Assembly: GCF_029537395.1 (NCBI RefSeq) | Contig: NZ_CP120677.1 | Coordinates: 2,814,566-2,878,565 of the forward strand | From: Tissierella sp. Yu-01 | GTDB lineage: Bacteria > Bacillota > Clostridia > Tissierellales > Tissierellaceae | Direction of reading: 5' to 3' | Length of the DNA: 64,000 nucleotides | Shown here: positions 35,953-44,451 of the stretch, piece by piece | How the letters are laid out: every line of letters begins with the position of its first letter | How positions within the stretch are numbered: the first letter of the stretch is position 1 | The notes under the pieces: generated by a model | What the model was told of the DNA's origin: nothing | The model's input: only the letters and a program-made list of their open reading frames with translations | Database searches by the model: none | Position numbers and translations under genes: made by a program

Positions 35953-36513
35953 ATGAATATAAAATTATTTAGTAAAAAGTGGACAAGATTATTAGGATTA
36001 GCAGCTTTTATTGTAACCGGGGGAGGATTAATTCTTTCAACAGCAATTAATCAAGAGAACCTTTATAAGACGGAAATTTTAATAATCATAGGATGTTTCT
36101 TTGGTATAAGTTTATTTGATCACTATAAAAAATTAATCTTAGATAAGATAAAAGTAAAAATCAATAAAAGAAGTTTATACATTTTTATATGCTCCTTTGT
36201 AGGCGTTACATTAACCTGGTTTATAAATCACCAAATGGGATATGGAGCAGTTATTGCTAATGGCTTGGTTGGCGTAATGGCTGCAATATTTCTTCCAAAT
36301 GATTTAGCAGGTATAACATATACATCCTCCTTTGTTGGAATGAGCTCACTAGCGGTAATTCCATCTTTGGCAGTAGCTACCCTAGGAAGTATCATAGTAT
36401 GGTTAGTTTTTCTAACTACTGCAGAGATTTATGCAGGTATTGGGGGAAAAGGTGGAACAACGGCAGCATTATCCACAATAATTACGAAAATAATATCAAG
36501 TATCTTTGGCTAG
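35953..36513 (+). CDS. Unrecognised membrane protein, larger paralogue of the pair
   Basis: A 186-residue protein with about six hydrophobic segments and a conserved-looking C-terminal signature, EIYAGIGGKGGTTAALS. Its last 100 residues align with most of the next protein: GAVIANG..FLP with GAVIASA..MLP, SSFVGMSS with SSYAGMIS, and GIGGKGGTTAALS with GIGGRLGTIAAIS. I do not recognise the family. A two-component channel or transporter is one possibility. AAAGGAG lies 14 bases before the ATG, so the true start could be slightly upstream. Confidence 0.7.
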   Translation: MNIKLFSKKWTRLLGLAAFIVTGGGLILSTAINQENLYKTEILIIIGCFFGISLFDHYKKLILDKIKVKINKRSLYIFICSFVGVTLTWFINHQMGYGAVIANGLVGVMAAIFLPNDLAGITYTSSFVGMSSLAVIPSLAVATLGSIIVWLVFLTTAEIYAGIGGKGGTTAALSTIITKIISSIFG

Positions 36514-36523
36514 GAGGTGCAAT

Positions 36524-36925
36524 ATGGAGGAAATAATCGTACTAATAACATCGGTAATTGCAGGTATGGCTACTTATCTAATATCAAATTTTTTAAAGAG
36601 AGGAGCTGTTATCGCTTCTGCTATTATAACTTTAGTTTCTGGAATTATGCTGCCTTATTTTTTCCCTATATTGGGGAGTACATTAGTAACAGCTGCAGCA
36701 TGTTCTTCCTATGCTGGGATGATTTCTATAGAAAATGCACTAGATCTTAGGGAAATGGCTTTGATATCTTTAATAACAGGAATACTTTATATTGCTGCTA
36801 GTAGTGCATATGTTGGTATTGGAGGAAGATTGGGTACAATAGCTGCTATATCATGTTTCGCGTGGCTTGGGTTTAAGAAAGTGTTTATAGGTATAGATGA
36901 ATTGTTTGAGAGGGGAAATCTATGA
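36524..36925 (+). CDS. Unrecognised membrane protein, smaller paralogue of the pair
   Basis: A 133-residue protein with four hydrophobic segments and the motif YVGIGGRLGTIAAIS. It corresponds to the C-terminal part of the preceding protein, as if one gene had duplicated and the copies specialised. ATG 36524 has AGGAGGTG that overlaps the previous stop, so the genes are tightly coupled. It overlaps the Cache-domain gene by four bases. Confidence 0.7.
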   Translation: MEEIIVLITSVIAGMATYLISNFLKRGAVIASAIITLVSGIMLPYFFPILGSTLVTAAACSSYAGMISIENALDLREMALISLITGILYIAASSAYVGIGGRLGTIAAISCFAWLGFKKVFIGIDELFERGNL

Positions 36926-37602
36926 AGAAAAACAAAATAAAGTTTATTGCTTATTTAGGTATGTTCTCTTTGTTGGCTAATTTAATTATTGGATTATTAG
37001 GATATTCAAACAATACGAAGGACATAAATCGTGTTAAGAATCAACTATTAGCAAACCATGTTGAAAACAATATAAATCTGAAAATGAAATATATAAAAAG
37101 CTCCTATGGAACATTAAGTGAAGGAAATGGAACTTTACTTGATAACGGTGGACACAGTTTGGAAGGTAGAAATGGAGTAGTAGACGCTATATTAGAAGAT
37201 TTAGGAGATCAAGCTACTATTTTTGTCAAGGTTAATGATGACTTTAAAAGAATTTCTACAAGTATCATGAATAAAGGCAAAAGGGCGATAGGTACATTTT
37301 TAGGAACTGACCACAAGGCATATAAAACAGTAATGAGTGGTGAACTATATATAGGTGAGGCAGAAATACTAAATAAAAACTATTACACTGCCTACCAGCC
37401 TATTAAGGATAACAACAACAATGTAATAGGATTATTGTTTGTGGGGACGCCGACAGAAACATTGGATAACATTGTAAACCTACACGATGAAAAAATGAGC
37501 ACAATTAATATTTTAATTCTTTTATTTAGAGCTATTTCATTAGGTTCATTAATTGTACTAGCTACTATATCTGTTATGGCAAGAGAAAATGCAGAGGCTT
37601 AA
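36922..37602 (+). CDS. Stand-alone Cache-domain membrane sensor
   Basis: A 226-residue protein with helices at both ends (about 8-28 and 195-217) and an external single-Cache domain between them. The pattern (GTLLDNGGHSLEGRNGVVDAILEDLGDQATIFVK ... GEAEILNKNYYTAYQPI ... VIGLLFVG) is that of the Cache3/Cache2 fusion domains that bind small acids in chemoreceptors and kinases. No HAMP, kinase, GGDEF or chemotaxis domain follows, so signal output must go through partner proteins, presumably the two upstream membrane proteins. Confidence 0.75.
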   Translation: MKKNKIKFIAYLGMFSLLANLIIGLLGYSNNTKDINRVKNQLLANHVENNINLKMKYIKSSYGTLSEGNGTLLDNGGHSLEGRNGVVDAILEDLGDQATIFVKVNDDFKRISTSIMNKGKRAIGTFLGTDHKAYKTVMSGELYIGEAEILNKNYYTAYQPIKDNNNNVIGLLFVGTPTETLDNIVNLHDEKMSTINILILLFRAISLGSLIVLATISVMARENAEA

Positions 37603-37621
37603 ACATACCCGTTTAAGCCTC
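37594..37621. terminator. Shared hairpin across two convergent stop codons
   Basis: Perfect 11-base arms GAGGCTTAAAC and GTTTAAGCCTC surround a six-base loop. The arms contain the last codons and the overlapping stops of the Cache gene and birA. No clear T run on either side, but it is the only hairpin between the two convergent units. Confidence 0.6.
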
Positions 37622-38348
37622 TTACTGATACTTCACCAGAAAAAATAGTCTCTATTCCTGTATCAAATTCTACTACCAATTCTCCATCTTCATTGATATC
37701 AATAGCCTTTCCAATTTTAAATTTGTCATTTTGTATAACCTGTATATCTTTACCGATTAAGGCTGAGTTTTCTCTACATATTTTTATGGTTTCATTTAAG
37801 ATATAGTTTGTTTTAAAAGGTTCATAAAGTCTTTTAAAGTGGTTTAATACCAAATCCAGTAGCTTGTTTCTATTAATATCTTCACCTGATACAATCTTTA
37901 ATGACGTAGCCTTATCCATTAATTCCTCAGGGATATCATCCTCATCTAAATTAACATTGATACCAATTCCCATGATAATATAATTAATTTTATTTAACTC
38001 GCAGTTCATTTCAGTAAGGATACCACAAACCTTTTTTCCATTTATGACAATATCATTTGGCCATTTTATCTGTGAGCAAATATTTATATCCTTTAAGGCT
38101 AGATGAACTGCTGCAGCACCTATTAAGGTAACCCTTGCGACCTTTGTAGGATCAAGCTCTGGCTTTAAAATGATAGAAAAGTAAATTCCTTTACCAGATG
38201 GTGATGTCCATACTCTGCCCATACGACCCTTGCCTGATAGCTGCTGTTCTGCTACAACTATTGTACCTTCTTCCTTCTCTAAGGCGATACTCTTAGCATA
38301 GTCATTTGTTGAATCTATAGAATTAAAATGAATAATCTCTCTTTTCAT
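37599..38348 (-). CDS. birA: Biotin-protein ligase without DNA-binding domain
   Basis: A 249-residue enzyme that makes biotinyl-AMP and attaches biotin to carboxyl carrier proteins. The biotin-binding GKGRMGRVWTSPSGKGIYFS loop and IKWPNDIVINGKKVCGIL are intact, and the C-terminal SH3-like domain is present. The N-terminal helix-turn-helix of repressor-type BirA is missing, so it is a catalytic-only ligase. ATG 38348 is preferred to TTG 38357, which overlaps the GGAG site. Its stop codon overlaps that of the convergent Cache gene. Confidence 0.92.
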   Translation of the reverse strand: MKREIIHFNSIDSTNDYAKSIALEKEEGTIVVAEQQLSGKGRMGRVWTSPSGKGIYFSIILKPELDPTKVARVTLIGAAAVHLALKDINICSQIKWPNDIVINGKKVCGILTEMNCELNKINYIIMGIGINVNLDEDDIPEELMDKATSLKIVSGEDINRNKLLDLVLNHFKRLYEPFKTNYILNETIKICRENSALIGKDIQVIQNDKFKIGKAIDINEDGELVVEFDTGIETIFSGEVSVRGLNGYV

Positions 38349-38441
38349 AATACTCAACTCCGTAATTTAAGATATAATTATTTTATCATATTAATAAAAG
38401 TATATCCTAGTAATTTTGTATATTTTAAATATTTGTCTTGT

Positions 38442-38458
38442 GATATAATAAATATAAT
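38442..38458 (+). promoter_or_regulatory. Extended -10 promoter of the small CCGG protein gene
   Basis: TGATATAAT at 38441-38449, and a second TATAAT at 38453-38458, lie about 30-45 bases before the start. Confidence 0.4.
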
Positions 38459-38486
38459 TTGAAAAGTATTTTAAGGAGAGATAAAT

Positions 38487-38636
38487 ATGGCTAATTGTTG
38501 TGGTGGTAAACAAAGTCGCAAGGTAAAAGAATGGGGTACCGAAAATAACGAGAATAAAAGTAATAGTAAAATAAAAATACTATCAATAATTGGTGTTGCT
38601 GTAATTATAGGTATTATTATTTTTACACAAATTTAG
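38487..38636 (+). CDS. Small membrane protein with N-terminal CCGG motif
   Basis: A 49-residue frame with AAGGAG before the ATG and its own terminator. The product starts ANCCGGKQSRK, has a charged lysine-rich middle, and ends in one membrane helix (ILSIIGVAVIIGIIIFTQI). Paired cysteines near the N-terminus could bind a metal. I do not recognise a family. Confidence 0.65.
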   Translation: MANCCGGKQSRKVKEWGTENNENKSNSKIKILSIIGVAVIIGIIIFTQI

Positions 38637-38661
38637 AAAAAGACTCAGTTGAGTCTTTTTT
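38637..38661 (+). terminator. Terminator of the small CCGG protein gene
   Basis: AAAGACTC and GAGTCTTT pair around AGTT, with a six-T tail. Confidence 0.88.
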
Positions 38662-38704
38662 GTTAAATATATAGTTGTAATAATGTACTCTAGGAGATGA
38701 ATCA

Positions 38705-39988
38705 ATGAATTATATAAGGATTAAGCCAAATAGGCTTAAAGGGGAAATAACTATCCCTTCATCAAAGAGCCTGTGTCATAGAGCAATAATCTGTGCAAGT
38801 TTAAGCGATGGAGAAAGTATAATAGATAATGTAGTGTTCTCAGATGATATTTATGCAACCTGTGAGGGTATGAAGAAGCTCGGTGCACAAATCGAAAAAA
38901 TAGGTGAAGGTTCATTAAGAATAAGGGGAGGATTACCTAAGTATGAGGCTGGTGAGACTATTGACTGTAAGGAATCTGGCTCAACACTAAGGTTTTTAAT
39001 CCCTATTTCTTTATTAAGTGATAAAAGAGTAATATTTAATGGCAGAGGCAATCTAGTCAGCCGTCCTATAGATACCTATTATAGAATATTTGAGGAGCAG
39101 AATATTAAGTATAGAAATGATAATGGGAAGTTGCCTCTTGAGTTAGAAGGGAAGCTTAAAGCTGGAACTTTTGAGGTTGAAGGAAATATTAGCTCACAGT
39201 TTATAACGGGTTTAATGTTTACACTTCCACTGCTAAATGAGGATTCTAGAATAATTGTAACTACTGACTTAGAGTCCAAGGGATATGTGGATTTAACCAT
39301 TGATATGTTAGGCAAATTCGGAGTAGAAATTATCAACAATGAATATAAGGAATTTATTATAAAAGGTAATCAAAGTTACATTAATAGAGATTATAGAGTA
39401 GAAGGAGATTTCTCCCAGGCAGCCTTTTGGTTTGTAGGTGGAATATTAGGAGAAGAAGTTGTTTCTCAAGGTGTAAATCTTGATTCATTGCAAGGAGATA
39501 AGATAATAGTAAGTCTTATTGAGCAGATGGAAGGAAGTTTAGTAAAAGACAATTCCACAGTAAACACCTTAGATTCTAAAACTCAGGGAATAACAATAGA
39601 TGCTTCCCAATGTCCAGATCTAGTGCCTATACTTACTGTCCTTGCCTCCTTAAGCAAAGGTGAAACAAGGATAGTTAACGCTGGGAGATTAAGAATTAAG
39701 GAATCAGATAGATTAAAGGCCATATCAACGGAGTTAAATAAATTAGGTGCGGATGTAAAGGAGTTGGAAGATGGTCTTATTATAAATGGTGTTGAATATT
39801 TAATAGGTGGAACTGTTGATAGTTGGAACGACCATAGAATAGCAATGTCATTAGCTATAGCATCAATAAAATCTAAGGATGAAGTTATCATAACAAACAG
39901 CGATGCAGTAAAGAAATCATATCCAAGCTTTTGGAGTGATTTTAAAAGTCTAGGAGGAATAATAGATGAGTTCAATATGGGGAAATAA
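38705..39988 (+). CDS. aroA: 3-phosphoshikimate 1-carboxyvinyltransferase (EPSP synthase)
   Basis: A 427-residue enzyme of the shikimate pathway that joins phosphoenolpyruvate to shikimate-3-phosphate. Seen: PSSKSLCHRAIICASL at the N-terminus, ESGSTLRFLIP, the GDFSQAAFW region, RIKESDRLKAI, and NDHRIAMSLAI. The conserved loop that is usually NAGTAMR-like reads ESGSTLRF, the class II type. GGAGATG precedes the ATG. It overlaps aroC. Confidence 0.95.
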   Translation: MNYIRIKPNRLKGEITIPSSKSLCHRAIICASLSDGESIIDNVVFSDDIYATCEGMKKLGAQIEKIGEGSLRIRGGLPKYEAGETIDCKESGSTLRFLIPISLLSDKRVIFNGRGNLVSRPIDTYYRIFEEQNIKYRNDNGKLPLELEGKLKAGTFEVEGNISSQFITGLMFTLPLLNEDSRIIVTTDLESKGYVDLTIDMLGKFGVEIINNEYKEFIIKGNQSYINRDYRVEGDFSQAAFWFVGGILGEEVVSQGVNLDSLQGDKIIVSLIEQMEGSLVKDNSTVNTLDSKTQGITIDASQCPDLVPILTVLASLSKGETRIVNAGRLRIKESDRLKAISTELNKLGADVKELEDGLIINGVEYLIGGTVDSWNDHRIAMSLAIASIKSKDEVIITNSDAVKKSYPSFWSDFKSLGGIIDEFNMGK

Positions 39989-41075
39989 TATTAAATTATC
40001 TATATTTGGAGAGTCTCATGGACCTGCTATTGGAATAAATATGGATGGACTGCCACCTGGAATAGAATTAGATTTAGATGATATTAGATTTGAAATGAAA
40101 AGAAGAGCACCTGGAAAGGATAGAACTACTACTTCGAGAAAAGAAGATGATGAATTTCAAGTATTAAGCGGATATTTTAACAATAAAACTACTGGAACAC
40201 CACTATGTATAATGATTAAAAATGCTGACAAGCATTCTAAGGATTATGAAAAGACAAAGAATCTAGCCCGTCCTGGCCATGCTGATTATACAGGGAATAT
40301 AAAATATAATGGATATAGCGATTACAGAGGTGGAGGCCATTTTTCAGGGAGATTGACAGCTCCATTGGTATTTGCAGGAGCTATTGCTAAGCAAGTTCTT
40401 AAAGGTAAGAATATATACATAGGTAGTCATATACAAAGTGTAGGAAATGTTACAGAGAAATCTTTTATGAATACCGAATTAAATCCTCTACTGATTGAAG
40501 AATTAAGAAAAAAGAACTTACCTACTATAGATGATATAAAAGCAAAGGAAATGGAAGAAGAGATATTAAAAGCTAGGGAGGAACAAGATTCCATAGGTGG
40601 GGTTATAGAAGTTGGGGTTTTAAATCCATTACCTGGACTTGGTAGTCCATTTTTTGATTCTGTAGAAAGTAGACTTTCACAAATGATCTTTTCCATTCCT
40701 GGGGTCAAGGGAATTGAATTTGGTACTGGCTTTGATATCACAAGGATGAAAGGTTCAAAAGCTAATGACGAGTATTATTATGAAGACGGAGTAGTTAAGA
40801 CTTATACTAATAATAATGGTGGTATAATAGGTGGAATAACAAATGGAATGCCAATTATATTCAGAGTAGCTATGAAACCTACACCTTCAATTGCAAAAAC
40901 TCAAAGAACAATCGACATGGAAACAAAAGAGAACGTAGAAATAAGTGTAACAGGAAGGCATGATCCGAGTATAGTAGTTAGAGCAATACCAGTGCTAGAA
41001 GCAGCAACAGCATTGGTTATACTGGATTTAATTATAGGGGATTTACCCAAGTATTGTAACTGGGATTATGATTGA
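39966..41075 (+). CDS. aroC: Chorismate synthase
   Basis: A 369-residue FMN-dependent enzyme converting EPSP to chorismate, the last step of the shared aromatic pathway. Motifs GESHGPAIGINMDGLPPG, RPGHADYTG, YRGGGHFSGRLTA, and the C-terminal RHDPSIVVRAIPVLEA are complete. The start lies 22 bases before the aroA stop, so the two genes are coupled. The other shikimate genes are elsewhere. Confidence 0.95.
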   Translation: MSSIWGNNIKLSIFGESHGPAIGINMDGLPPGIELDLDDIRFEMKRRAPGKDRTTTSRKEDDEFQVLSGYFNNKTTGTPLCIMIKNADKHSKDYEKTKNLARPGHADYTGNIKYNGYSDYRGGGHFSGRLTAPLVFAGAIAKQVLKGKNIYIGSHIQSVGNVTEKSFMNTELNPLLIEELRKKNLPTIDDIKAKEMEEEILKAREEQDSIGGVIEVGVLNPLPGLGSPFFDSVESRLSQMIFSIPGVKGIEFGTGFDITRMKGSKANDEYYYEDGVVKTYTNNNGGIIGGITNGMPIIFRVAMKPTPSIAKTQRTIDMETKENVEISVTGRHDPSIVVRAIPVLEAATALVILDLIIGDLPKYCNWDYD

Positions 41076-41380
41076 TTGGGGGGATAGAAATAAACATTGA
41101 AGATAAATATTTACTGATAAACAAGATTTTATTAACAATTTCTAATCTATTAGGTTTTATATATTTGATTATAGAATCTAAGATAGAACAACTTGCTGGT
41201 ATATTTTTTGTTATTTTAATGATTTGCTTAATTATTTCTCTTTTGTTTTTGATATACTCCTATATGAAAACAAAAGAAGTTATACCTAAACCTTATAAAC
41301 AATACTATTTGGCAGGTTTTATAGTGCGTATTGTATGGCTTGTTGTTTTGTTTAAGAATCAAGGCTTTGTTATTACTTAG
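41072..41380 (+). CDS. Small three-helix membrane protein
   Basis: A frame of 102 codons from TTG 41072, overlapping the aroC stop by four bases, with three hydrophobic segments (about 16-35, 42-63, 80-97). There is no clear ribosome binding site apart from coupling with aroC, so the exact start is uncertain. No family recognised. Confidence 0.5.
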   Translation: MIGGIEINIEDKYLLINKILLTISNLLGFIYLIIESKIEQLAGIFFVILMICLIISLLFLIYSYMKTKEVIPKPYKQYYLAGFIVRIVWLVVLFKNQGFVIT

Positions 41381-41437
41381 TAGTGATTAGTTAGTTGATA
41401 TAGTATAATTTACCTAAGTAAATAGGGGGAATTACCA

Positions 41438-41719
41438 ATGTATTTTGGTTCAAATGCTTTGTTAATAATAATTATTTTAGTCATTATTTCGTATTTTGTT
41501 GCTGTAGCTTATTTATCTAAAAGTAAACGAGCTTACTTAGGTTTAGTATTACCTATTATTTTCGCAATTATTTCATTATATAATTATATTAAACCTATAT
41601 TAGTGTATAATCCTTATCCAACCATGAAAGAGGGTATATATATGACTTTCTTTGGAGCATTATCTATAATTGGATTTAGTATATTTTTAATAGTTAAATA
41701 TATTCATAGAAGAACATAA
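41438..41719 (+). CDS. Small three-helix membrane protein
   Basis: A 93-residue protein with three hydrophobic segments and a basic C-terminus (KYIHRRT). GGGGGAAT precedes the ATG, and TATAAT at 41404-41409 is a likely -10. No recognised domain. It is similar in size and layout to the preceding small membrane protein, but not clearly homologous. Confidence 0.6.
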   Translation: MYFGSNALLIIIILVIISYFVAVAYLSKSKRAYLGLVLPIIFAIISLYNYIKPILVYNPYPTMKEGIYMTFFGALSIIGFSIFLIVKYIHRRT

Positions 41720-41734
41720 TCTTGGAGGGATGAT

Positions 41735-42271
41735 ATGGAACAGCTAATAATAAAAAATGGGAGTACTATTACAATTAGAAAAGCTAATAAATTAGATGCT
41801 GAAGCGATGTTGGAATATCTTGATAAGATTAGTAAAGAATCAGATAATTTAACATTTGGTAACGGTGAATTTAAGCTTACATTAGAACAAGAAGAAAACT
41901 TCATAGATAATATTTCAAAACAAAATAATGCAATTTTTCTAATAGCCGAAATTGACGGGAAAATAATTGGTAATTTAAGTTTTGCAGGAGGTTCAAAACC
42001 TAGAATAGCTCATACAGGTGAGTTTGGAGTTAGTGTTCTAAAGGATTACTGGGGTCAAGGCATAGGAACTTATTTAATAGAGTATTTAATTAATTGGAGC
42101 AAGGAATCAGGAATTATAAGAAAAGTTAATCTAAGGGTAAGAAGTGATAACTATTCAGCAATACATGTTTATAAAAAGCTAGGATTTATTGAAGAAGGTT
42201 TAATAACCAGGGATTTATTTATAAATGGAAACTTTTTTGATTCTATATCCATGGGAATGAAGATTGATTGA
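41735..42271 (+). CDS. GNAT family N-acetyltransferase
   Basis: A 178-residue protein of the RimJ/RimL-like group. The acyl-CoA loop is VLKDYWGQGIGTYLIEYLI, followed by NLRVRSDNYSAIHVYKKLGFIEEG. The acceptor is unknown. GGAGGGATG precedes the ATG. It lies 15 bases after the small membrane protein gene. Confidence 0.85.
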   Translation: MEQLIIKNGSTITIRKANKLDAEAMLEYLDKISKESDNLTFGNGEFKLTLEQEENFIDNISKQNNAIFLIAEIDGKIIGNLSFAGGSKPRIAHTGEFGVSVLKDYWGQGIGTYLIEYLINWSKESGIIRKVNLRVRSDNYSAIHVYKKLGFIEEGLITRDLFINGNFFDSISMGMKID

Positions 42272-42291
42272 TACAATAAAGGAGGCAATTG

Positions 42292-43335
42292 ATGAAAATT
42301 CTCCGTAATAATAGACAATATATTTTTATCATTTTAATTTTTGTAGTATTTATTGTGATTTTAGAAAGTGATATTATTGAAAAAGTAAGTTTAAAGAGTG
42401 AACAGTATCAGTTAAATAATGTTAAAAATATAAGAATAGATGATAATTATATACATGGAAATAGCGAAAGCAATATTAATAATTATGGATTAGTAGCAGA
42501 ATCAGAAGAATTTGTTTTTTATATAGATGAAACAAGCATATATAGATCGAATAGAGAATTTAAAGATGAGGTGCTTTTAATCAAGGAACCTCAAAATAAA
42601 GGAAAAGATAGTTTAAACATCGTTGGAGAATGGGTCTTTTTTAGACAAGGCAAAGAGATTAAAAGAATGAAATATAATGGGGAAAATGTTGATAGAATCT
42701 TCAAGGGATATTCTCTTCATATGGATGTAATTGGAGACAGGGTTTATTTTGTCAATGTCAGTGACGATAGCAAAATATATAAGATGGATGTAAATGGGGA
42801 AAATAGAGAAGTATTAATGGATAAACATATTAATGACATGGCTATATATGATGACAAGATATACTATAGCTATGAATATAATGAGGAGTATTACCTAGAA
42901 AAGATGAGTTTAGATGGTTCAGAGAAAGAGTTTATAACAAATTTAAAAACTAGAAATATGGTTGTAGATGGGGGCTATATCTATTATATAGACGACGTAG
43001 ATGAAAACCTTTACAGCTTTGATATGCAAAGAAATTCCATAGAATTATTATCAGACAAACAAATATTAAAATTTGCAATAGATGATAGTAGTTGGATTTT
43101 TTATACTCTAAAGGCAGAGGAGAATTCTCGTAGTAGGTTTAAAGGTTTATATAGAATGGATACTGATGGAGAAAACATATTGAGTTTAGATAGTGAAGCA
43201 TATTTAAGTGAAGTAGGAATTGGAATTACAGATGATTGGATATTTTATAGATCTTGGTATGGAAATGAATTACCTGTTTTAAGAAGAATTAGTAAAGACG
43301 GTACAGAAAGTATGATTATGAGACTTAAAGACTAG
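42292..43335 (+). CDS. DUF5050-type beta-propeller membrane protein
   Basis: A 347-residue protein with an N-terminal membrane anchor (about 8-25) and repeated segments such as DDKIYYSYEYNEEYYLEKMSLDG and GGYIYYIDDVDENLYSFDM, the pattern of DUF5050/propeller-like repeats. It is probably external. The ATG at 42292 follows GGAGG at 42281. Function unknown. Confidence 0.65.
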   Translation: MKILRNNRQYIFIILIFVVFIVILESDIIEKVSLKSEQYQLNNVKNIRIDDNYIHGNSESNINNYGLVAESEEFVFYIDETSIYRSNREFKDEVLLIKEPQNKGKDSLNIVGEWVFFRQGKEIKRMKYNGENVDRIFKGYSLHMDVIGDRVYFVNVSDDSKIYKMDVNGENREVLMDKHINDMAIYDDKIYYSYEYNEEYYLEKMSLDGSEKEFITNLKTRNMVVDGGYIYYIDDVDENLYSFDMQRNSIELLSDKQILKFAIDDSSWIFYTLKAEENSRSRFKGLYRMDTDGENILSLDSEAYLSEVGIGITDDWIFYRSWYGNELPVLRRISKDGTESMIMRLKD

Positions 43336-43344
43336 GGGTGGTAC

Positions 43345-44451
43345 AAATGAGAAAGTATTAGATAGTAAAGCAGATGCCCTTATTGGAATACCTTAACTGT
43401 CAATTATCTATGTAAGGAAAAGAATTCAATTGAACTTATAAAGATAGTAGGTACTACACTTAATGAACAACGATATTCCATTGCAGTAGGCAAGGACGAT
43501 GAAGTGCTTTTGCAAAAGCTTAATGAGGGGATTAATGAAATTCAAAAGAGTGGAATATAGGATTCATTATATAGAAAATGGTTTGGAACACCTATAAAGA
43601 ATACAAATACACTTCATGAAACTTTACTGAAGGTTACATTCGGGAGTACTTTTGCCTTATTAGCTATAATTTTAGTAATTCAAAGCATCAACAATAAATT
43701 GAAATTAATAATAGGGGAAAAAACAGAGGAGCAAAAAGAACTTATAAATGAGTTAAGACATTATGATAAGATGCAATTTATGGATAAGATTATATCATCA
43801 GTTGCTCATGAAATACGAAATCCACTGACTTCAATAAAGATATATACTGGTCAGATGAAAAATAAATTGGATAACAAAGAATTTATGATAGCTGCATCTG
43901 AGGATATTCCTGATGAGATAGACAGGATAGATGGGCTCATTAAGGAATTTATGGAGTATACTTCTCCTAGAAATCCTGTTATAGTAGACATCAATTTGTA
44001 TGAAGAAATAATAAATTCGATTAAACTTGTTAAACTTCAGATAAAAAATATAGAGGTAATTATTGATATTGATAAGAGCTATTCAATAAAATTTGATATT
44101 TCTCAATTTAAGCAGATAGTGCTAAATATTCTGCTAAATAGTAAGGATGCCGTAAAAGAAGTTGAATCTCCAATTATTGAAATATCGGCAACGGAAAATG
44201 ATGAGGATATTGAACTTTATTTTAAAGATAACGGTTATGGTATGGATGCAGACGACTTACAATATATTTTCGAACCATTTTACACGACCAAGATTTCAGG
44301 TAATGGAGTTGGAATGTTTGTTGTGAAGCAGATTGTGGATGAAAATGGTGGGAGTATTTCTGCTGAAAGTGATGGCGAAGAAAAGGGGATGTGTATTATC
44401 TTAAAAGCAAAAAAGGGTGAATTAAATGAAGAGCAAATTGTTAATAGTTGA
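43345..44451 (+). pseudogene. Sensor histidine kinase with broken periplasmic-binding-type sensor domain
   Basis: Upstream of the kinase domain lie remains of a type 3 solute-binding sensor: NEKVLDSKADALIGI in one frame, then a shift to NTLTVNYLCKEKNSIELIKIVGTT..RYSIAVGKDDEVLLQKLNEGINEIQKSGI. An in-frame TAG at 43558-43560 stands where relatives have a tyrosine, followed by DSLYRKWFG. At least one frameshift (near 43390), one amber codon and loss of the N-terminus are visible. The part from 43561 (membrane helix and kinase) is open. Confidence 0.75.
43699..44451 (+). CDS. Histidine kinase catalytic part, probable remnant
   Basis: Residues from TTG 43699 give a 250-residue dimerisation/histidine and ATP-binding unit: SSVAHEIRNPLTSIKIYTGQM with the phospho-acceptor, NILLNSKDAV, GYGMDADDLQYIF and GNGVGMFVVKQIV. 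The catalytic motifs are intact. The upstream open frame includes a membrane helix (ALLAIILVIQ), but no good start is seen, so expression is uncertain. It overlaps the response regulator gene, its natural partner. Confidence 0.6.
   Translation: MKLIIGEKTEEQKELINELRHYDKMQFMDKIISSVAHEIRNPLTSIKIYTGQMKNKLDNKEFMIAASEDIPDEIDRIDGLIKEFMEYTSPRNPVIVDINLYEEIINSIKLVKLQIKNIEVIIDIDKSYSIKFDISQFKQIVLNILLNSKDAVKEVESPIIEISATENDEDIELYFKDNGYGMDADDLQYIFEPFYTTKISGNGVGMFVVKQIVDENGGSISAESDGEEKGMCIILKAKKGELNEEQIVNS

Noticed and set aside
43558-43560. UAG read as an amino acid (pyrrolysine-type recoding)
   Set aside because: The codon replaces a tyrosine and a frameshift plus missing N-terminus lie upstream, so decay explains it better. 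No pyl genes are in the window.
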